Assembly (NCBI GenBank): GCA_943370145.1
Contig: CALRPY020000022.1
Span: 1 to 63,215, forward strand
DNA: 63,215 nucleotides
Source: Ga0077536 sp943370145
GTDB taxonomy: Bacteria; Pseudomonadota; Gammaproteobacteria; Ga0077536
Direction of reading: 5' to 3'
This document shows, piece by piece, positions 1 to 9,195 of the stretch (position 1 is its first letter; every line of letters begins with the position of its first letter). The position numbers were made by a program, and so were the translations under genes. A model generated the notes under the pieces. That model saw only the letters and a list, made by a program, of their open reading frames with translations. It searched no databases and was not told where the DNA came from.

Positions 1-767
1 TTGCCGAGATCATGGGTCAGCACCGCGAAGCGCACCCGGCCGTTCGCGTCCAGCAGCGCCGCCTGTTCGAGGCACAGCAGCAGGTGCGCGCCGCAGTCGA
101 TCTCCGGGTGATGATGCGCCGGCTGGGGCACGCCGAAGAGGGCGTCCACTTCCGGCAGCACCACGCGCAGCGCGCCGCACTCGCGCAATACGGTGAAAAA
201 GCGCTGCGGGTAGCGCTCGCCGAGCGCCCGCTCGAGTTCGCGCCATACGCGTTCCGGCGTCAGCGTCGCCAGTTCACCGGAAGCCGTGATTGCCGCCATC
301 AGCGCCATGGTCTCCGGCGCTACCGTGAAATCGAAGCGGGCGGCGAAGCGCGCGACGCGGAGGGCGCGCAGCGGATCTTCGACGAAGGCGCCGGTCACGT
401 GGCGTAGCACGCCCTGTGCCAGGTCCGCGCGCCCGTGGTAAGGGTCGATGAGGCTGCCGTCGGCGGCCTCGGCCATCGCGTTGATGGTGAGATCGCGGCG
501 CGCGAGATCCTGTTCGAGGGTCACGCCGCGGGCGGCGTCGACGGTAAAGCCCGTATAGCCCGTGCCGTGCTTGCGTTCGGTGCGGGCCAGCGCGTACTCC
601 TCGTGGGTCTCCGGGTGCAGGAACACGGGGAAGTCCTTGCCGACGCGGCGGAAACCTTGCGCCAGCATCTCGTCCTCGGAGGCGCCGACGACGACCCAGT
701 CGCAGTCGACCGTCGGCACGCCCAGCAGGCGGTCACGGACGTAGCCACCGACGCGGTAAATCTCCAC
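1..767 (-). CDS. cca: CCA-adding multifunctional tRNA nucleotidyltransferase, 3' part missing
   Basis: Adds or repairs the 3' CCA end of tRNA. The product reads MEIYRVGGYVRDRLLG from a GTG start, with the class II nucleotidyltransferase signature GGYVRD and the DCDWVVVG acidic motif just after. Near the window edge it reaches THDLG, the HD motif of the C-terminal phosphohydrolase domain found in the longer gammaproteobacterial Cca. About 255 codons are visible and the frame runs off the left edge with no stop, so the gene is partial only because of the window. It lies 21 bp downstream of the epimerase gene on the same strand and may be cotranscribed with it. The start is chosen because GTG directly precedes the conserved EIYRVGG opening. 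Confidence 0.93.
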   Translation of the reverse strand, partial: MEIYRVGGYVRDRLLGVPTVDCDWVVVGASEDEMLAQGFRRVGKDFPVFLHPETHEEYALARTERKHGTGYTGFTVDAARGVTLEQDLARRDLTINAMAEAADGSLIDPYHGRADLAQGVLRHVTGAFVEDPLRALRVARFAARFDFTVAPETMALMAAITASGELATLTPERVWRELERALGERYPQRFFTVLRECGALRVVLPEVDALFGVPQPAHHHPEIDCGAHLLLCLEQAALLDANGRVRFAVLTHDLG

Positions 768-788
768 GCTCGCGGACCGGACGCGTCT

Positions 789-1751
789 TCAGCGGCCGGC
801 GCGCTGCCGCAGCAGGTCGTAGCGCATGCGCTCCCCGCCGATGCCGAGGCAGGTGCGGAGCACGGACGCCACGTGCAACGGGGCGATGCCGAGTTGCGCG
901 AGGCCATTGGGCCCCGGCAGCACGCTGTCGACGGTCGCCGAGCGGAAGTTGTCACGCGAGAAAGGCTTGCCCGGCAGGTGCTCGAAGATCTCCGCCTGCA
1001 CCCGCGACGCGACGATGCCGAGCGGCAGGATGAGACGCCGGCGTCCGGTCGCTTCCAGCACCATCCGCACGATCTGTTCGAGGGTCATCACCTCGGGACC
1101 CCCCAGATCATAGGACGCGCCGAAGCTTTGCCGATGGTCGAGGCTGCGCACGAAGGCCTCGGCGACGTCGCCGACATAGACCGGCTGGAAGCGCGCGGCC
1201 GCGCAGGCCAGAGGCAACATCGGCGAGAATCTCAGCAGCGCGTCGAAGCGGCAGAAGAGGCCGTCGCCCGGGCCGAAGATCACCGACGGCCGGAAGATGG
1301 TCGTCGCCAGCGAGGCGGGGGCCGCTCGCACCAGACGCTCGGCCTCGCCCTTGGTGCGCAGGTAGTGGCTGGGCGCGACCGGCGCCGCGTTCAGTGCGCT
1401 CATGTGCAGGTAACGGGTGACGCCGCTGCTGGCGCAGGCGCTCAGCGCGTTGCGGGTCAGTTCGACGTGCGCGCGCTGGAAGCCGTCGCCACGATCGCCG
1501 CGTTCGTTGAGGATGCCGACGAGGTTGATCACCGCGTCGCAGTCGCGCACGGCGGCGGCCAGCGCGTCGGGCGAGTAGGGATCGCACTCGATGCAGCTCG
1601 CCCCCGGCAACGGCCAGCTGGCGCGTGCATGCAGCCGTGCGCGGGTCAGCACTTTCTGCTCGATGCCGGCGCGGGCGAGATGCTCGCTGATGCCGCGGCC
1701 GACGAATCCGCTGCCGCCGATGAGGGCGACCCGGCGTACCTGGAGATTCAT
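789..1751 (-). CDS. NAD(P)-binding epimerase, complex I NDUFA9 subunit-like
   Basis: An atypical short-chain dehydrogenase of 320 residues. The N-terminus VALIGGSGFVGRGISEHL is a Rossmann GxxGxxG dinucleotide site, and INLVGILNE around residue 97 is typical of bacterial relatives of the complex I accessory subunit NDUFA9. A YLRTKGEAE segment supplies the YxxxK-type position. Family members are usually annotated as NADH-binding proteins or sugar nucleotide epimerases; the substrate is unknown. It sits between slt and cca on the same strand, with 28 bp to slt and 21 bp to cca, suggesting an slt-epimerase-cca transcript. That function link is inference from spacing only. Confidence 0.88.
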   Translation of the reverse strand: MNLQVRRVALIGGSGFVGRGISEHLARAGIEQKVLTRARLHARASWPLPGASCIECDPYSPDALAAAVRDCDAVINLVGILNERGDRGDGFQRAHVELTRNALSACASSGVTRYLHMSALNAAPVAPSHYLRTKGEAERLVRAAPASLATTIFRPSVIFGPGDGLFCRFDALLRFSPMLPLACAAARFQPVYVGDVAEAFVRSLDHRQSFGASYDLGGPEVMTLEQIVRMVLEATGRRRLILPLGIVASRVQAEIFEHLPGKPFSRDNFRSATVDSVLPGPNGLAQLGIAPLHVASVLRTCLGIGGERMRYDLLRQRAGR

Positions 1752-1779
1752 GTCATGCGCTCCTTGGATTGGGGGGCGG

Positions 1780-3714
1780 TCAGCAGCCGCCGCCGGCGGG
1801 GGCGGTGCGCGCGAGATTTCCCAGCCTGCTCGACAGGGAGGTCATGGGCTCGCCCATACGGTGCTCGTAAATCGCAGCATAGAACAGGGCCCTGCGCACG
1901 TATCCTTCGGTTTCCACGAAAGGGATGAGCTCCACCCAGATGTCGGGCGGCACGCAGCCGAGGCGCGGCAGCCAGGATTTCACCCGGCCGGGGCCGGCGT
2001 TGTAGGCGGCGGCGGCGAGCGGGAAGCTGCCACCGAACTGGCGCATCACCCGGCGCAGATAGGCGGCGCCGAGGTCGACGTTGCGTTCCGGGTTCAGCAG
2101 GTCATTCGCATTGCGCCACTGGATCCCGAGGTGGCGGGCCGTCTCTTCGCCGGTGCCGGGCAGGAGCTGCATCAGCCCCAGCGCACCGGCCACCGACCTC
2201 GCGTCGACGACGAACGCGCTTTCGCCGCGGACGATGCTGTAGACGAGGGCTGGCGGCATGTCGCGCCGCTTCGCCGCGGCGCGCACCGTGCCTTCGAACA
2301 GCAGCGGGAAGCGCAATTCGAGATCGTCATACGACTGCGCCGCGCCAAGAGCGATGATCGCGCGGTCGTGCCAGCCCCATTCACCCGCGAAGTGGGCGGC
2401 GATTTCGACGTCCCGCCGCGGGCGATTGTTCAGCAGCCACTGCCACTCCTGGTTGGCCTGCGGGCGCAGGCCCAGGCGATAGAACTCGCGCGTGCGGAGC
2501 AGGTTGCGGTCGGCGCCCACACGGGCATATTCCTCGGGCGTCGGCGCCACGGGCCGGTTCTGGAGCGAATATTCGTGGCCGAGGCGATCGCTGGCGAGGA
2601 ATCCGTAATAATCCCGCTCCCGCGACAATGCGCCGAGTACCTCGGCCGCGGCCGCGGACTTGCCCTGCTCGAGCAGGGCCCGCGCGTGCCAGTAGCGCCA
2701 GCGCAGGGCATTGACCGGTGCGACCGCCGGCTCGGCGGTCCAGCTCGCGAGCCGGACCCAGTCCCGGGCCTGCAGCGCTTCGCGGATGCGCATGCGTTCG
2801 ATGCTCGCATCGATACCTTCGGCCGGGACGTTGGCGAGCATCGCGCGACGTTCCGGATGCTGACGCGTGCCGGCGCCGAGCGCGATGGCCCGCAGGATCA
2901 CGGCGGCCTCGTTGTCGGCGAAGCGATAGCGGCTTCGCGCCTGGCGCCACAGTGCCTGCGCCCGCCCCGGGTCCTGGCTCGCCAGCGTGACCAGCGCATA
3001 GCCGAGGATGGCGCGGGAGAGGGGGGAATCAGTCCGCAATCCCGCGAGCTGCAGCGCATCGACCGGTTTCGCGGCGACCTTCTGGACGGTTGCATCGACG
3101 CCACGCGTACCGCCGGACGCGAACCTGCGCAGCAGGAAGCTCGCGAGTTTCGTGCGGTTCTCGCGCAATGCGAGCCACACGCGGCGCAGGGCGAGCTCGG
3201 AGGACAGCAGGCCGCGCTGACGCAGGTATTCGAACGCGGGATCGCAGGCGGGCGACTGCGAATTGCCTACCAGCCAGAGCGCCTCGACGTCGGGTGTGAC
3301 CCGCGCGAGCTGGCCCGTTTCCATGCGGGCGCGCAGCGTGAGGCAGCCGAGGATCGGGTCGCGCGTCGGCACCGAGAATCGCACGAGCAGTTGCCACTGG
3401 TGGTGCTGTCCAAGCGTGCGCAGCCAGTCACCGCGCAGGCGAGCGCCGAGGTAGGTGTCGCGTTCCTTTTTCAGGAAGGCTTCGATCTGCGCGACCGGCA
3501 GCGACGGCAGGCGCTGTCGCAGCGCCAGGTATTCGACATAGGCGTGCAGCGGATAGTGCTCGAGACCGCGCGCGGCGCGCGCGGCGCTGTCGTGGCGGCT
3601 GGCGAGCGCGGCGTCATAGGCAAGGCGGAAGCGGGCTCTTTCGGCGACGGGTTCGTCGGCGCGAACGAGGGCGGCGCAGAGCAGCAGGAGGCAGGGCAGT
3701 ATGCGAAAATTCAT
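1780..3714 (-). CDS. slt: Soluble lytic murein transglycosylase
   Basis: Cleaves the MurNAc-GlcNAc bond of peptidoglycan to give 1,6-anhydromuropeptides in the periplasm. The 644-residue product begins MNFRILPCLLLLCAALVRA, a signal peptide probably cut before DEPV. A long alpha-helical U/L-domain region follows. The C-terminal SLT domain has the catalytic glutamate in VRGESAF, then GALGLMQLLPGTG and AAAAYNAGPGRV, all hallmark Slt70 motifs. The frame stays open upstream to about 4506, but the start at 3714 is chosen because it gives the signal peptide and avoids overlap with the divergent nitroreductase gene. Length matches E. coli Slt. Released anhydro-sugars could feed AnmK (53.8-54.9 kb), a pathway link known from the families. 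Confidence 0.95.
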   Translation of the reverse strand: MNFRILPCLLLLCAALVRADEPVAERARFRLAYDAALASRHDSAARAARGLEHYPLHAYVEYLALRQRLPSLPVAQIEAFLKKERDTYLGARLRGDWLRTLGQHHQWQLLVRFSVPTRDPILGCLTLRARMETGQLARVTPDVEALWLVGNSQSPACDPAFEYLRQRGLLSSELALRRVWLALRENRTKLASFLLRRFASGGTRGVDATVQKVAAKPVDALQLAGLRTDSPLSRAILGYALVTLASQDPGRAQALWRQARSRYRFADNEAAVILRAIALGAGTRQHPERRAMLANVPAEGIDASIERMRIREALQARDWVRLASWTAEPAVAPVNALRWRYWHARALLEQGKSAAAAEVLGALSRERDYYGFLASDRLGHEYSLQNRPVAPTPEEYARVGADRNLLRTREFYRLGLRPQANQEWQWLLNNRPRRDVEIAAHFAGEWGWHDRAIIALGAAQSYDDLELRFPLLFEGTVRAAAKRRDMPPALVYSIVRGESAFVVDARSVAGALGLMQLLPGTGEETARHLGIQWRNANDLLNPERNVDLGAAYLRRVMRQFGGSFPLAAAAYNAGPGRVKSWLPRLGCVPPDIWVELIPFVETEGYVRRALFYAAIYEHRMGEPMTSLSSRLGNLARTAPAGGGC

Positions 3715-3777
3715 GGTAACGGCGCATTGTCGCCACTGCCTGTCAGCGACGCAACGACCGCTCCCGGAGTTCAATGC

Positions 3778-4356
3778 ATGAATGTTGAATCGACACCCGA
3801 CCAGACGCGAGCGGTATTGTCTCGCCTGCTCCTGTCGCGGCGGACCATCCACGATTTCGCGCCCGCGGCGCCACCGCCCGAGACGGTCCTCGCGGCGCTC
3901 GAGCACGCCCGCTGGGCGCCCAATCACCATCGCACCGAACCGTGGCGCTTCTACCTGCTGGGGGCGGACGCGGTGGCGCGTGTCGTCGAACTGAACACCG
4001 AACTCGTGCGCGCGAAGCACGGCGACACCGCCGCGCAGGCCAAGCGCCAGCGCTGGCTGGCGATGCCGGGCTGGTTGGTGGTGACCTGCCGGCGCAGCGA
4101 GGATGCGCAGGTCGAACGCGAGGACTACGCGGCCTGCTGCTGCGCCATCCACAACTTCTCGCTCTATCTGTGGGAGGCCGGGATCGGCGCCAAGTGGTCC
4201 ACCGGCAAGGTTGTCCGGGAGCCGCGTTTCCTCGGGATCATCGGCGCCGATCCGGCGCATGAATTCACCGTCGGACTCGTCTGGTTCGGGTATCCGCAGG
4301 CGGTACCCGCCCAGACGCGGCGCCCACTCGCGGACGTCCTGCGGCATGTCGACTGA
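3778..4356 (+). CDS. Nitroreductase family protein
   Basis: A small FMN-dependent oxidoreductase of 192 residues. SRRTIHDF near the N-terminus is the usual phosphate/FMN-contacting opening of nitroreductases, and WAPNHHRTEPWRFYLL matches the N-H-x-T-x-P-W-R-F motif of the YdjA-like branch. A C-terminal GLVWFGYPQ segment closes the FMN fold. The start has GGAG eight bases upstream. It is divergent from slt across 63 bp, and its last 11 bp overlap the start of the YjbQ gene, so translation is probably coupled. The natural substrate cannot be told from sequence. Confidence 0.9.
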   Translation: MNVESTPDQTRAVLSRLLLSRRTIHDFAPAAPPPETVLAALEHARWAPNHHRTEPWRFYLLGADAVARVVELNTELVRAKHGDTAAQAKRQRWLAMPGWLVVTCRRSEDAQVEREDYAACCCAIHNFSLYLWEAGIGAKWSTGKVVREPRFLGIIGADPAHEFTVGLVWFGYPQAVPAQTRRPLADVLRHVD

Positions 4357-4810
4357 CGGGGTGCGCGCGGGCGCTGACGGTTTCGTGCTGCGCCAGTCCG
4401 CGCTCACGGTCACGACGCCGGGCCGCGGCACGCTGGACATCACGCGCCAGATCGACGCGGCGGTGCGGGCCGCTGGCATCGACGCGGGCCTGTGCCACCT
4501 CTTCATCCAGCATACGAGCGCGTCGCTGCTGGTCTCGGAAAACGCCGACCCGGCAGTTCAGCAGGACCTGGAATCCTTCATGGCGCGCCTGGTGCCGGAT
4601 GGCGACCCGCGCCATCGCCATGCGGACGAGGGGCCCGACGACATGCCGGCGCACATCCGCAGCGTGCTGACCGACGTAAGCCTCACGGTGCCGATCCGCG
4701 GCGGGCGCTGCGCGCTGGGCACGTGGCAGGGAATCTATGTCTGGGAACATCGCCGGGCAAGCCACCGGCGTTCGCTCATCATCACGATGCAGGGCATCCG
4801 CGGCGCCTGA
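4346..4810 (+). CDS. YjbQ/UPF0047 family protein (secondary thiamine-phosphate synthase-like)
   Basis: A 154-residue protein of the YjbQ family, which forms a compact homotrimer; some members show weak thiamine phosphate synthase activity, but the true role is unsettled. Visible family motifs are LFIQHTSASLLVSENADP in the N-terminal half, with the conserved histidine and the SENAD loop, RHRHADEGPDDMPAHI in the middle with several candidate metal-binding histidines, and GTWQGIYVWEHR near the C-terminus. The ATG lies inside the end of the nitroreductase gene. The DUF427 gene follows after 17 bp, making a compact three-gene unit. A dedicated thiE exists elsewhere in this window, so thiamine synthesis is an unlikely main function here. 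Confidence 0.9.
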   Translation: MSTDGVRAGADGFVLRQSALTVTTPGRGTLDITRQIDAAVRAAGIDAGLCHLFIQHTSASLLVSENADPAVQQDLESFMARLVPDGDPRHRHADEGPDDMPAHIRSVLTDVSLTVPIRGGRCALGTWQGIYVWEHRRASHRRSLIITMQGIRGA

Positions 4811-4827
4811 GCCGCGAGGAGGACAAC

Positions 4828-5112
4828 ATGGCCAAGGCAGTCTGGAACGGGGTCGTCATCGCGGAATCCGACGCATGTCGAATCGTCGAGGGAAACCACT
4901 ACTTTCCGCCGTCGGCGCTGCGTCGCGAGTACGTGCGCGACAGCGCCACGCACAGCGTGTGCGGCTGGAAGGGCACCGCGAGTTACTACGATGTCGTCGT
5001 CGGCGACGCGGTGAACCGCGATGCGTGCTGGTATTACCCGGCGTGCAAGCCGGAGGCGAAGCACATCGAGGGCTACGTCGCGTTCTGGCGTGGCGTCGAG
5101 GTGACGTCCTAG
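4828..5112 (+). CDS. DUF427 domain-containing protein
   Basis: A 94-residue protein consisting almost entirely of a DUF427 domain, recognised by MAKAVWNGVVIAESD, NHYFPPSAL, TASYYDVVVGD and the CWYYPACKPEAKHIEGYVAFW segment. The family is small, widespread and of unknown biochemical function. The start has a strong GAGGAGG ribosome site six bases upstream. It is the last gene of the nitroreductase-YjbQ-DUF427 unit. Its TAG stop overlaps the TAG stop of the convergent hemH gene by two bases, so no room is left for a terminator between them. Confidence 0.9.
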   Translation: MAKAVWNGVVIAESDACRIVEGNHYFPPSALRREYVRDSATHSVCGWKGTASYYDVVVGDAVNRDACWYYPACKPEAKHIEGYVAFWRGVEVTS

Positions 5113-6209
5113 GCCTCTGCGCCCAGCGCCCCCGCGCGCGCGGCGGCGGCCGCGCCCCGCGCCGCATCGAAGGGCTGCGCGCTTTCCGGCCAGCCCTGGC
5201 AATGCTTCAGCACCAGCGCCACCAGCGCCTCGAGGTGGTCGTCCCGCGCGTTCAGTGCCGGGATGTAGCGCAGCGTGACGCCGCCCTGCGCGATGAAAGC
5301 CTCGCGGTTCTGCACGGCAATCTCTTCCAGGGTTTCCAGACAGTCGGCGGCGAAACCCGGGCATACGACGTCCACGTCCTTCATGCCATCCTTCGCCAGC
5401 GCGGCGAGCGTGTGGTCGGTGTATGGCTGCAGCCATGGCTCGCGCCCGAACCGCGACTGGAAGGTCAGCGTCCATTCCTCGGGGCGCAGCGAGAGCGCTT
5501 CGGCGAGCAGGCGGCCGGTCGCCTGGCAATGACAGAAGTAGGGATCGCCCGCCAGGAAATACTTGCGCGGGATGCCGTGGAAGGACATCAGGAGTTTCTG
5601 CCCGCGTCCATGGGTGGCCCAGTGTTCCCGCACGGAGGCGGCCAGCGCGGCGATGTAGGCGGGGTCGTCGTGATAGTCGTTGATGGTGCGCAGCTCCGGC
5701 ACCCAGCGCCAGTGCATCAGTTCGCGATAGACGGCATCGAGCACCGAAGCCGTCGACGGCGCCGAGTACTGCGGGTACAGCGGCAGCACCACCACTCTAC
5801 GCACGTTGGCCTGCGCCAGGGAGCGCAGCGCGCTCGCGATCGAAGGTTCGCCGTAGCGCATGCCGAGCGCGACGACCACGCCGCCCGGCACCCGGGCGGC
5901 CAGGCGCGCCGCGAGCCCGTCCCGCTGCGCTTCGGAATGCACCATCAGCGGCGAACCGCGCTCGGACCAGATTTGCCGGTAGGCATGCGCGGAGCGCCGT
6001 GGACGGACGTTCAGGATGATGCCGTGGAGTATCGGCAGCCACAGCGCGCGCGGCAGTTCCACGATGCGCGGATCGGCGAGGAATTCCGCGAGGTAGCGTC
6101 GAACTGCGCCAGTGCTTGGCGCGCGCGGCGTGCCGAGGTTGCAGATCAGCACCCCGAGCGGGGTGGCTGCGCCGTGCCTGAAGCCGGTGGTGCCGATGTA
6201 ACGTGTCAT
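5109..6209 (-). CDS. hemH: Ferrochelatase
   Basis: Inserts Fe2+ into protoporphyrin IX, the last step of heme synthesis. The 366-residue product opens MTRYIGTTGF, then GVLICNLGTP. The catalytic histidine is in LMSFHGIP, and EPWLQPYTDHTL plus VVCPGFAADCLETLEEI form the conserved C-terminal part with its glutamates. The frame also allows an ATG 18 bases upstream at 6227, but the inner ATG has AGGA a few bases before it and matches where homologues start. It overlaps the stop of the DUF427 gene from the opposite strand. Other heme genes in the window (hemB, hemL, hemJ) are at separate loci. Confidence 0.95.
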   Translation of the reverse strand: MTRYIGTTGFRHGAATPLGVLICNLGTPRAPSTGAVRRYLAEFLADPRIVELPRALWLPILHGIILNVRPRRSAHAYRQIWSERGSPLMVHSEAQRDGLAARLAARVPGGVVVALGMRYGEPSIASALRSLAQANVRRVVVLPLYPQYSAPSTASVLDAVYRELMHWRWVPELRTINDYHDDPAYIAALAASVREHWATHGRGQKLLMSFHGIPRKYFLAGDPYFCHCQATGRLLAEALSLRPEEWTLTFQSRFGREPWLQPYTDHTLAALAKDGMKDVDVVCPGFAADCLETLEEIAVQNREAFIAQGGVTLRYIPALNARDDHLEALVALVLKHCQGWPESAQPFDAARGAAAAARAGALGAEA

Positions 6210-6308
6210 GTCCTGGATGCTCCGCATGTGCCGGACGGGCGCCCGCGGCGGGCGGACGCGCTACGATCCGGCGCGACGATATTAACAGCGAGAACAGGCC
6301 TGGCCCGC

Positions 6309-6671
6309 ATGCTGCTCAAACGACTTGCCGACTGTGTTCCTTTCATCGCCAATGACGGCTGCTCCATTCGCGAAGTCCTGCATCCCGCGCACGGTGACTG
6401 CACGCTGCCATATTCGCTCGCGGTCGCCGACGTCGCGGTCGGTGAAGCGACGTTGCGCCACCGCCTCGACCGCATCGAGGTGTATTGCGTGCTGGATGGC
6501 GCGGGTCGGCTGCACGTCGACGACGAGACCGTCCTGCTCGGTCCGGGCGACACCGCGCTGGTGCCGGCAGGCGCCGTGCAATGGATCGAGAACACCGGGA
6601 CCGTGACGCTGCGCTTCGCCGCGGTCGTCAGCCCTCCCTGGGCTGCGGACGGCGACGAACGCGTCGGCTGA
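6309..6671 (+). CDS. Cupin domain-containing protein
   Basis: A 120-residue single-domain cupin. The sequence ATLRHRLDRIEVYCVLDGAG followed by LLGPGDTALVPAGAVQWIENTG shows the two short cupin motifs, with RHRLDRIE in place of the classical H-x-H-x4-E metal site and a PAGAVQW loop in motif 2. One histidine and the glutamate remain, so metal binding is uncertain. It is divergent from hemH (about 100 bp between the starts) and convergent with the YbbP-like permease, whose stop is 13 bp away. The substrate is unknown; such cupins act as sugar isomerases, sensors or storage-type proteins. Confidence 0.8.
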   Translation: MLLKRLADCVPFIANDGCSIREVLHPAHGDCTLPYSLAVADVAVGEATLRHRLDRIEVYCVLDGAGRLHVDDETVLLGPGDTALVPAGAVQWIENTGTVTLRFAAVVSPPWAADGDERVG

Positions 6672-6684
6672 GCACCTCGCGCCG

Positions 6685-9195
6685 TCACAGGCGACGCAGG
6701 ATGCGCACGACCGGCTCGCGCAGCGCGTGGACGATCGCGAACACACCGACGCCGACGATCCCGGCGACGCCGAAGGCGATGCCGCTCGCGAACAGCCAGG
6801 GCTGGAAGCCGTAGTCGACGTGCATCACGCGATGCGCTAGCAGCCAGCCGGTCGCCCAGGCCCCGCTTGCCCCGATGAGGCCGGCGCACACGCCCAGCGC
6901 GGTGAATTCCGCGGCGATCGCCTGGGCGATGACCCGCCGCGAGGCGCCCAGTGTCTTCATGATCGTGCAGTCGTACAGCCGCTCGGCCTGCGTGGCCTGC
7001 AGCGCCGCGAACAGCACGACGAGGCCCGCCGCCAGCGTGAACATGAACACGAACTCCACCGCACCGGTCGCCCGCGCCATGATGCCGCGGATCTGTTCGA
7101 GCAGCGCCCCGACGTCGAGCACCGTCACGCTCGGGAAGCGTTCGACGAGTGCGCTGAGCAGCCCCGCGTCGTCTGCCGGCAACTTGAAGCTCGTGATGTA
7201 GGTGGCGGGCTGGTCGCGCAGCGCCGCCGGCGGCGCAACGACGAAGAAGTTGGCCTGCATCGAATCCCAGTTGACCTCGCGCAGGCTGGTCACGCGGGCC
7301 TCCAGTTCGCGCCCCGCGATGCTGAAGCGCAGGGTGTCGCCGAGCGCAATGCCCAGCGTCTTCGCGAGCTCCACCTCGACTGAGAATTCCGCCGCGCCGT
7401 CCGCCGGCCAGAAGCGGCCGGCGACCACGCGGTTGTCGGCCTTGAGGCCGAGTGCGGACGACAGGTTGAACTCGCGTTCGGCGAGCCGGCGGGCGCGCGG
7501 GTCCTCGTACTCGTCGGGGTTCACGCTGCGTCCCCCGATCGCGAGCAGCCTTGCGCGATACATCGGATAGAACTGCACGTTGCCGAGGCCGCGCCCGGCG
7601 AGGAAGTCGCGCAGCGTGTCTACCTCGTCGGGCTGGATGTTGATCAGGAACTGGTCCGGTGCGTTCGCCGGCAGCGTCGAGCGCCACTGCGCGAGCAGGT
7701 CGCCGCGCATGATGCCGAGCAGCAGCAGCGCGAGTACGCCGAGTCCGAGGGCGACGATTTGCCACAGGCTGTGTTGCCGGCGCCGTACGAGGTTGGCGAA
7801 GCCGGCCCGCCACGCCATTCCGACCCGGCGTCGCAACACCGCCAGCAGCGCGATCATGGCGCTGCCTGCGAGCATGAGTGCGAGCAGCGTCGCCGCGAAG
7901 CCCGCCAGCGACCACGCGGTGATCCGCCAGTCGCCATTGCCCCACGGCGCGAGCAGGCCCACAGCGAGCGCTGCATAGAGCATGCTCGACGCGGCGCGGG
8001 CCTGCGGAGGTTCGACGTCGGCCCGCAGGATGCGGACCGGCGGTACTTCGCGCAGCTCGAGCAGTGGCGCGAGCGCGAAGCCAGCGACCGCCACGACCCC
8101 ACCCAGCACGCCGCCCAGCGCAGGACGCCACGACGGCAGGGGCAACGCAGCCTGGGTCCAGTCCTGGAGCAGGGTTGCGAGCGTGAACTGCAGTGCATAG
8201 CCCGCGAGCGTGCCGAGGGTCGACGCCGCGAGGCCGATCAGCAGGAATTCGCCGAGGAGCAGTGTCGCGAGCTGCGCGCGGGTCGCGCCCAGCGTGCGCA
8301 GCAGCGCAACGGCATCGAAGCGCGAGCGCGCGAAGCTGCGCGCGGCCAGCATGATCGCAACGCCCGACAAGGTGGTCGCCACCAGCGTCGCGAGCCCGAG
8401 GAATTGGCCGGCATGATTCAGCGCGGCGCGGATCTCGGGGCGGGCGTCGGCCGGGGTGTGCCATCGCGCATGCGGGCCGGGCGTGATGCCTGCCCGGATC
8501 CGCGCCAGCGTGTCCCGCTCGCCGGCGAGCAGCAGGGCATGCTGCACCCGGCTGCCCGGGGCGATGAGGCGGGTGGCCGGCACGTCGGCGATATTGATCA
8601 TCACGCGGGGTGCGAGCGCGAAGAAGCTGCCGGCCCGATCGGGCTCCAGCACCAGCAGCCTCGTCAGTTTCAGGCGCGCGTCGCCGACCGGTATGTGATC
8701 CCCGACAGCAAGCCCCAACTGCTGCAACAACCGCGCTTCGACCCAGGCCTCGCCGCGCGGGGGAATGCCGGGCGCGGCGCGGGCGACCTGGCCCGGCCCA
8801 TCGCTGATCATCAGCTCGCCGCGCAGCGGGTAGGCATCGGCGACGGCCTTCAGTTCCACCAGTTGCAGTTCGTCGCCGTGGGCGACGACGCTGCGCATGG
8901 AAAGCGTCGCACTGACCGCGAGCCCCGCCGCGCGGGCCCGGGCGCCGAACGCCGCGGGCAATGGGGCGCTGGAGACGAGCGCGAGATCGGCGGCAAGCAA
9001 GGCACTCGACTGCTGCTCGAGCGCGAGGCGCACGCGGTCGGTGAAGGAGCCCACCGCGGTGATCGCCGCCACGGCCACGAAGGCCGCCAGCATGATGATC
9101 ATGCACGGCGCGCTGCGGAGGTCTCGCCTGAACAGGCGCGCCGCGAGCCTCAGGCTCGCGGCGGCGGGCAGCGGGGCGACCCGCGTCTCAGGCAT
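6685..9195 (-). CDS. ybbP: YbbP-like FtsX-domain ABC transporter permease
   Basis: An inner-membrane permease of 836 residues with two FtsX-like modules. A first membrane helix (residues about 33-50, MIIMLAAFVAVAAITAVGSF) precedes a large periplasmic domain. A helix cluster near 265-400, a second helix group near 430-500, another periplasmic domain, and three C-terminal helices (about 690-820) follow. This arrangement and length match YbbP of E. coli, part of the MacB-like or LolCDE-like class of mechanotransmitting ABC systems. It overlaps the ATPase gene by 8 bp and, as in E. coli, the pair is divergent from tesA. The family's substrate is not established; a role in moving or extracting lipids or toxic compounds is inference. 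Confidence 0.9.
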   Translation of the reverse strand: MPETRVAPLPAAASLRLAARLFRRDLRSAPCMIIMLAAFVAVAAITAVGSFTDRVRLALEQQSSALLAADLALVSSAPLPAAFGARARAAGLAVSATLSMRSVVAHGDELQLVELKAVADAYPLRGELMISDGPGQVARAAPGIPPRGEAWVEARLLQQLGLAVGDHIPVGDARLKLTRLLVLEPDRAGSFFALAPRVMINIADVPATRLIAPGSRVQHALLLAGERDTLARIRAGITPGPHARWHTPADARPEIRAALNHAGQFLGLATLVATTLSGVAIMLAARSFARSRFDAVALLRTLGATRAQLATLLLGEFLLIGLAASTLGTLAGYALQFTLATLLQDWTQAALPLPSWRPALGGVLGGVVAVAGFALAPLLELREVPPVRILRADVEPPQARAASSMLYAALAVGLLAPWGNGDWRITAWSLAGFAATLLALMLAGSAMIALLAVLRRRVGMAWRAGFANLVRRRQHSLWQIVALGLGVLALLLLGIMRGDLLAQWRSTLPANAPDQFLINIQPDEVDTLRDFLAGRGLGNVQFYPMYRARLLAIGGRSVNPDEYEDPRARRLAEREFNLSSALGLKADNRVVAGRFWPADGAAEFSVEVELAKTLGIALGDTLRFSIAGRELEARVTSLREVNWDSMQANFFVVAPPAALRDQPATYITSFKLPADDAGLLSALVERFPSVTVLDVGALLEQIRGIMARATGAVEFVFMFTLAAGLVVLFAALQATQAERLYDCTIMKTLGASRRVIAQAIAAEFTALGVCAGLIGASGAWATGWLLAHRVMHVDYGFQPWLFASGIAFGVAGIVGVGVFAIVHALREPVVRILRRL

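Noticed and set aside
435..1928. Long plus-strand frame opposite cca and the epimerase
   Set aside because: It covers the complement of two well-recognised genes and has no domain; a GC-driven shadow.
1591..4356. A very long open frame on the plus strand across slt
   Set aside because: Only its last 193 codons form a real gene (nitroreductase). The upstream part is the antisense of slt and shows compositionally biased sequence, common in GC-rich genomes.
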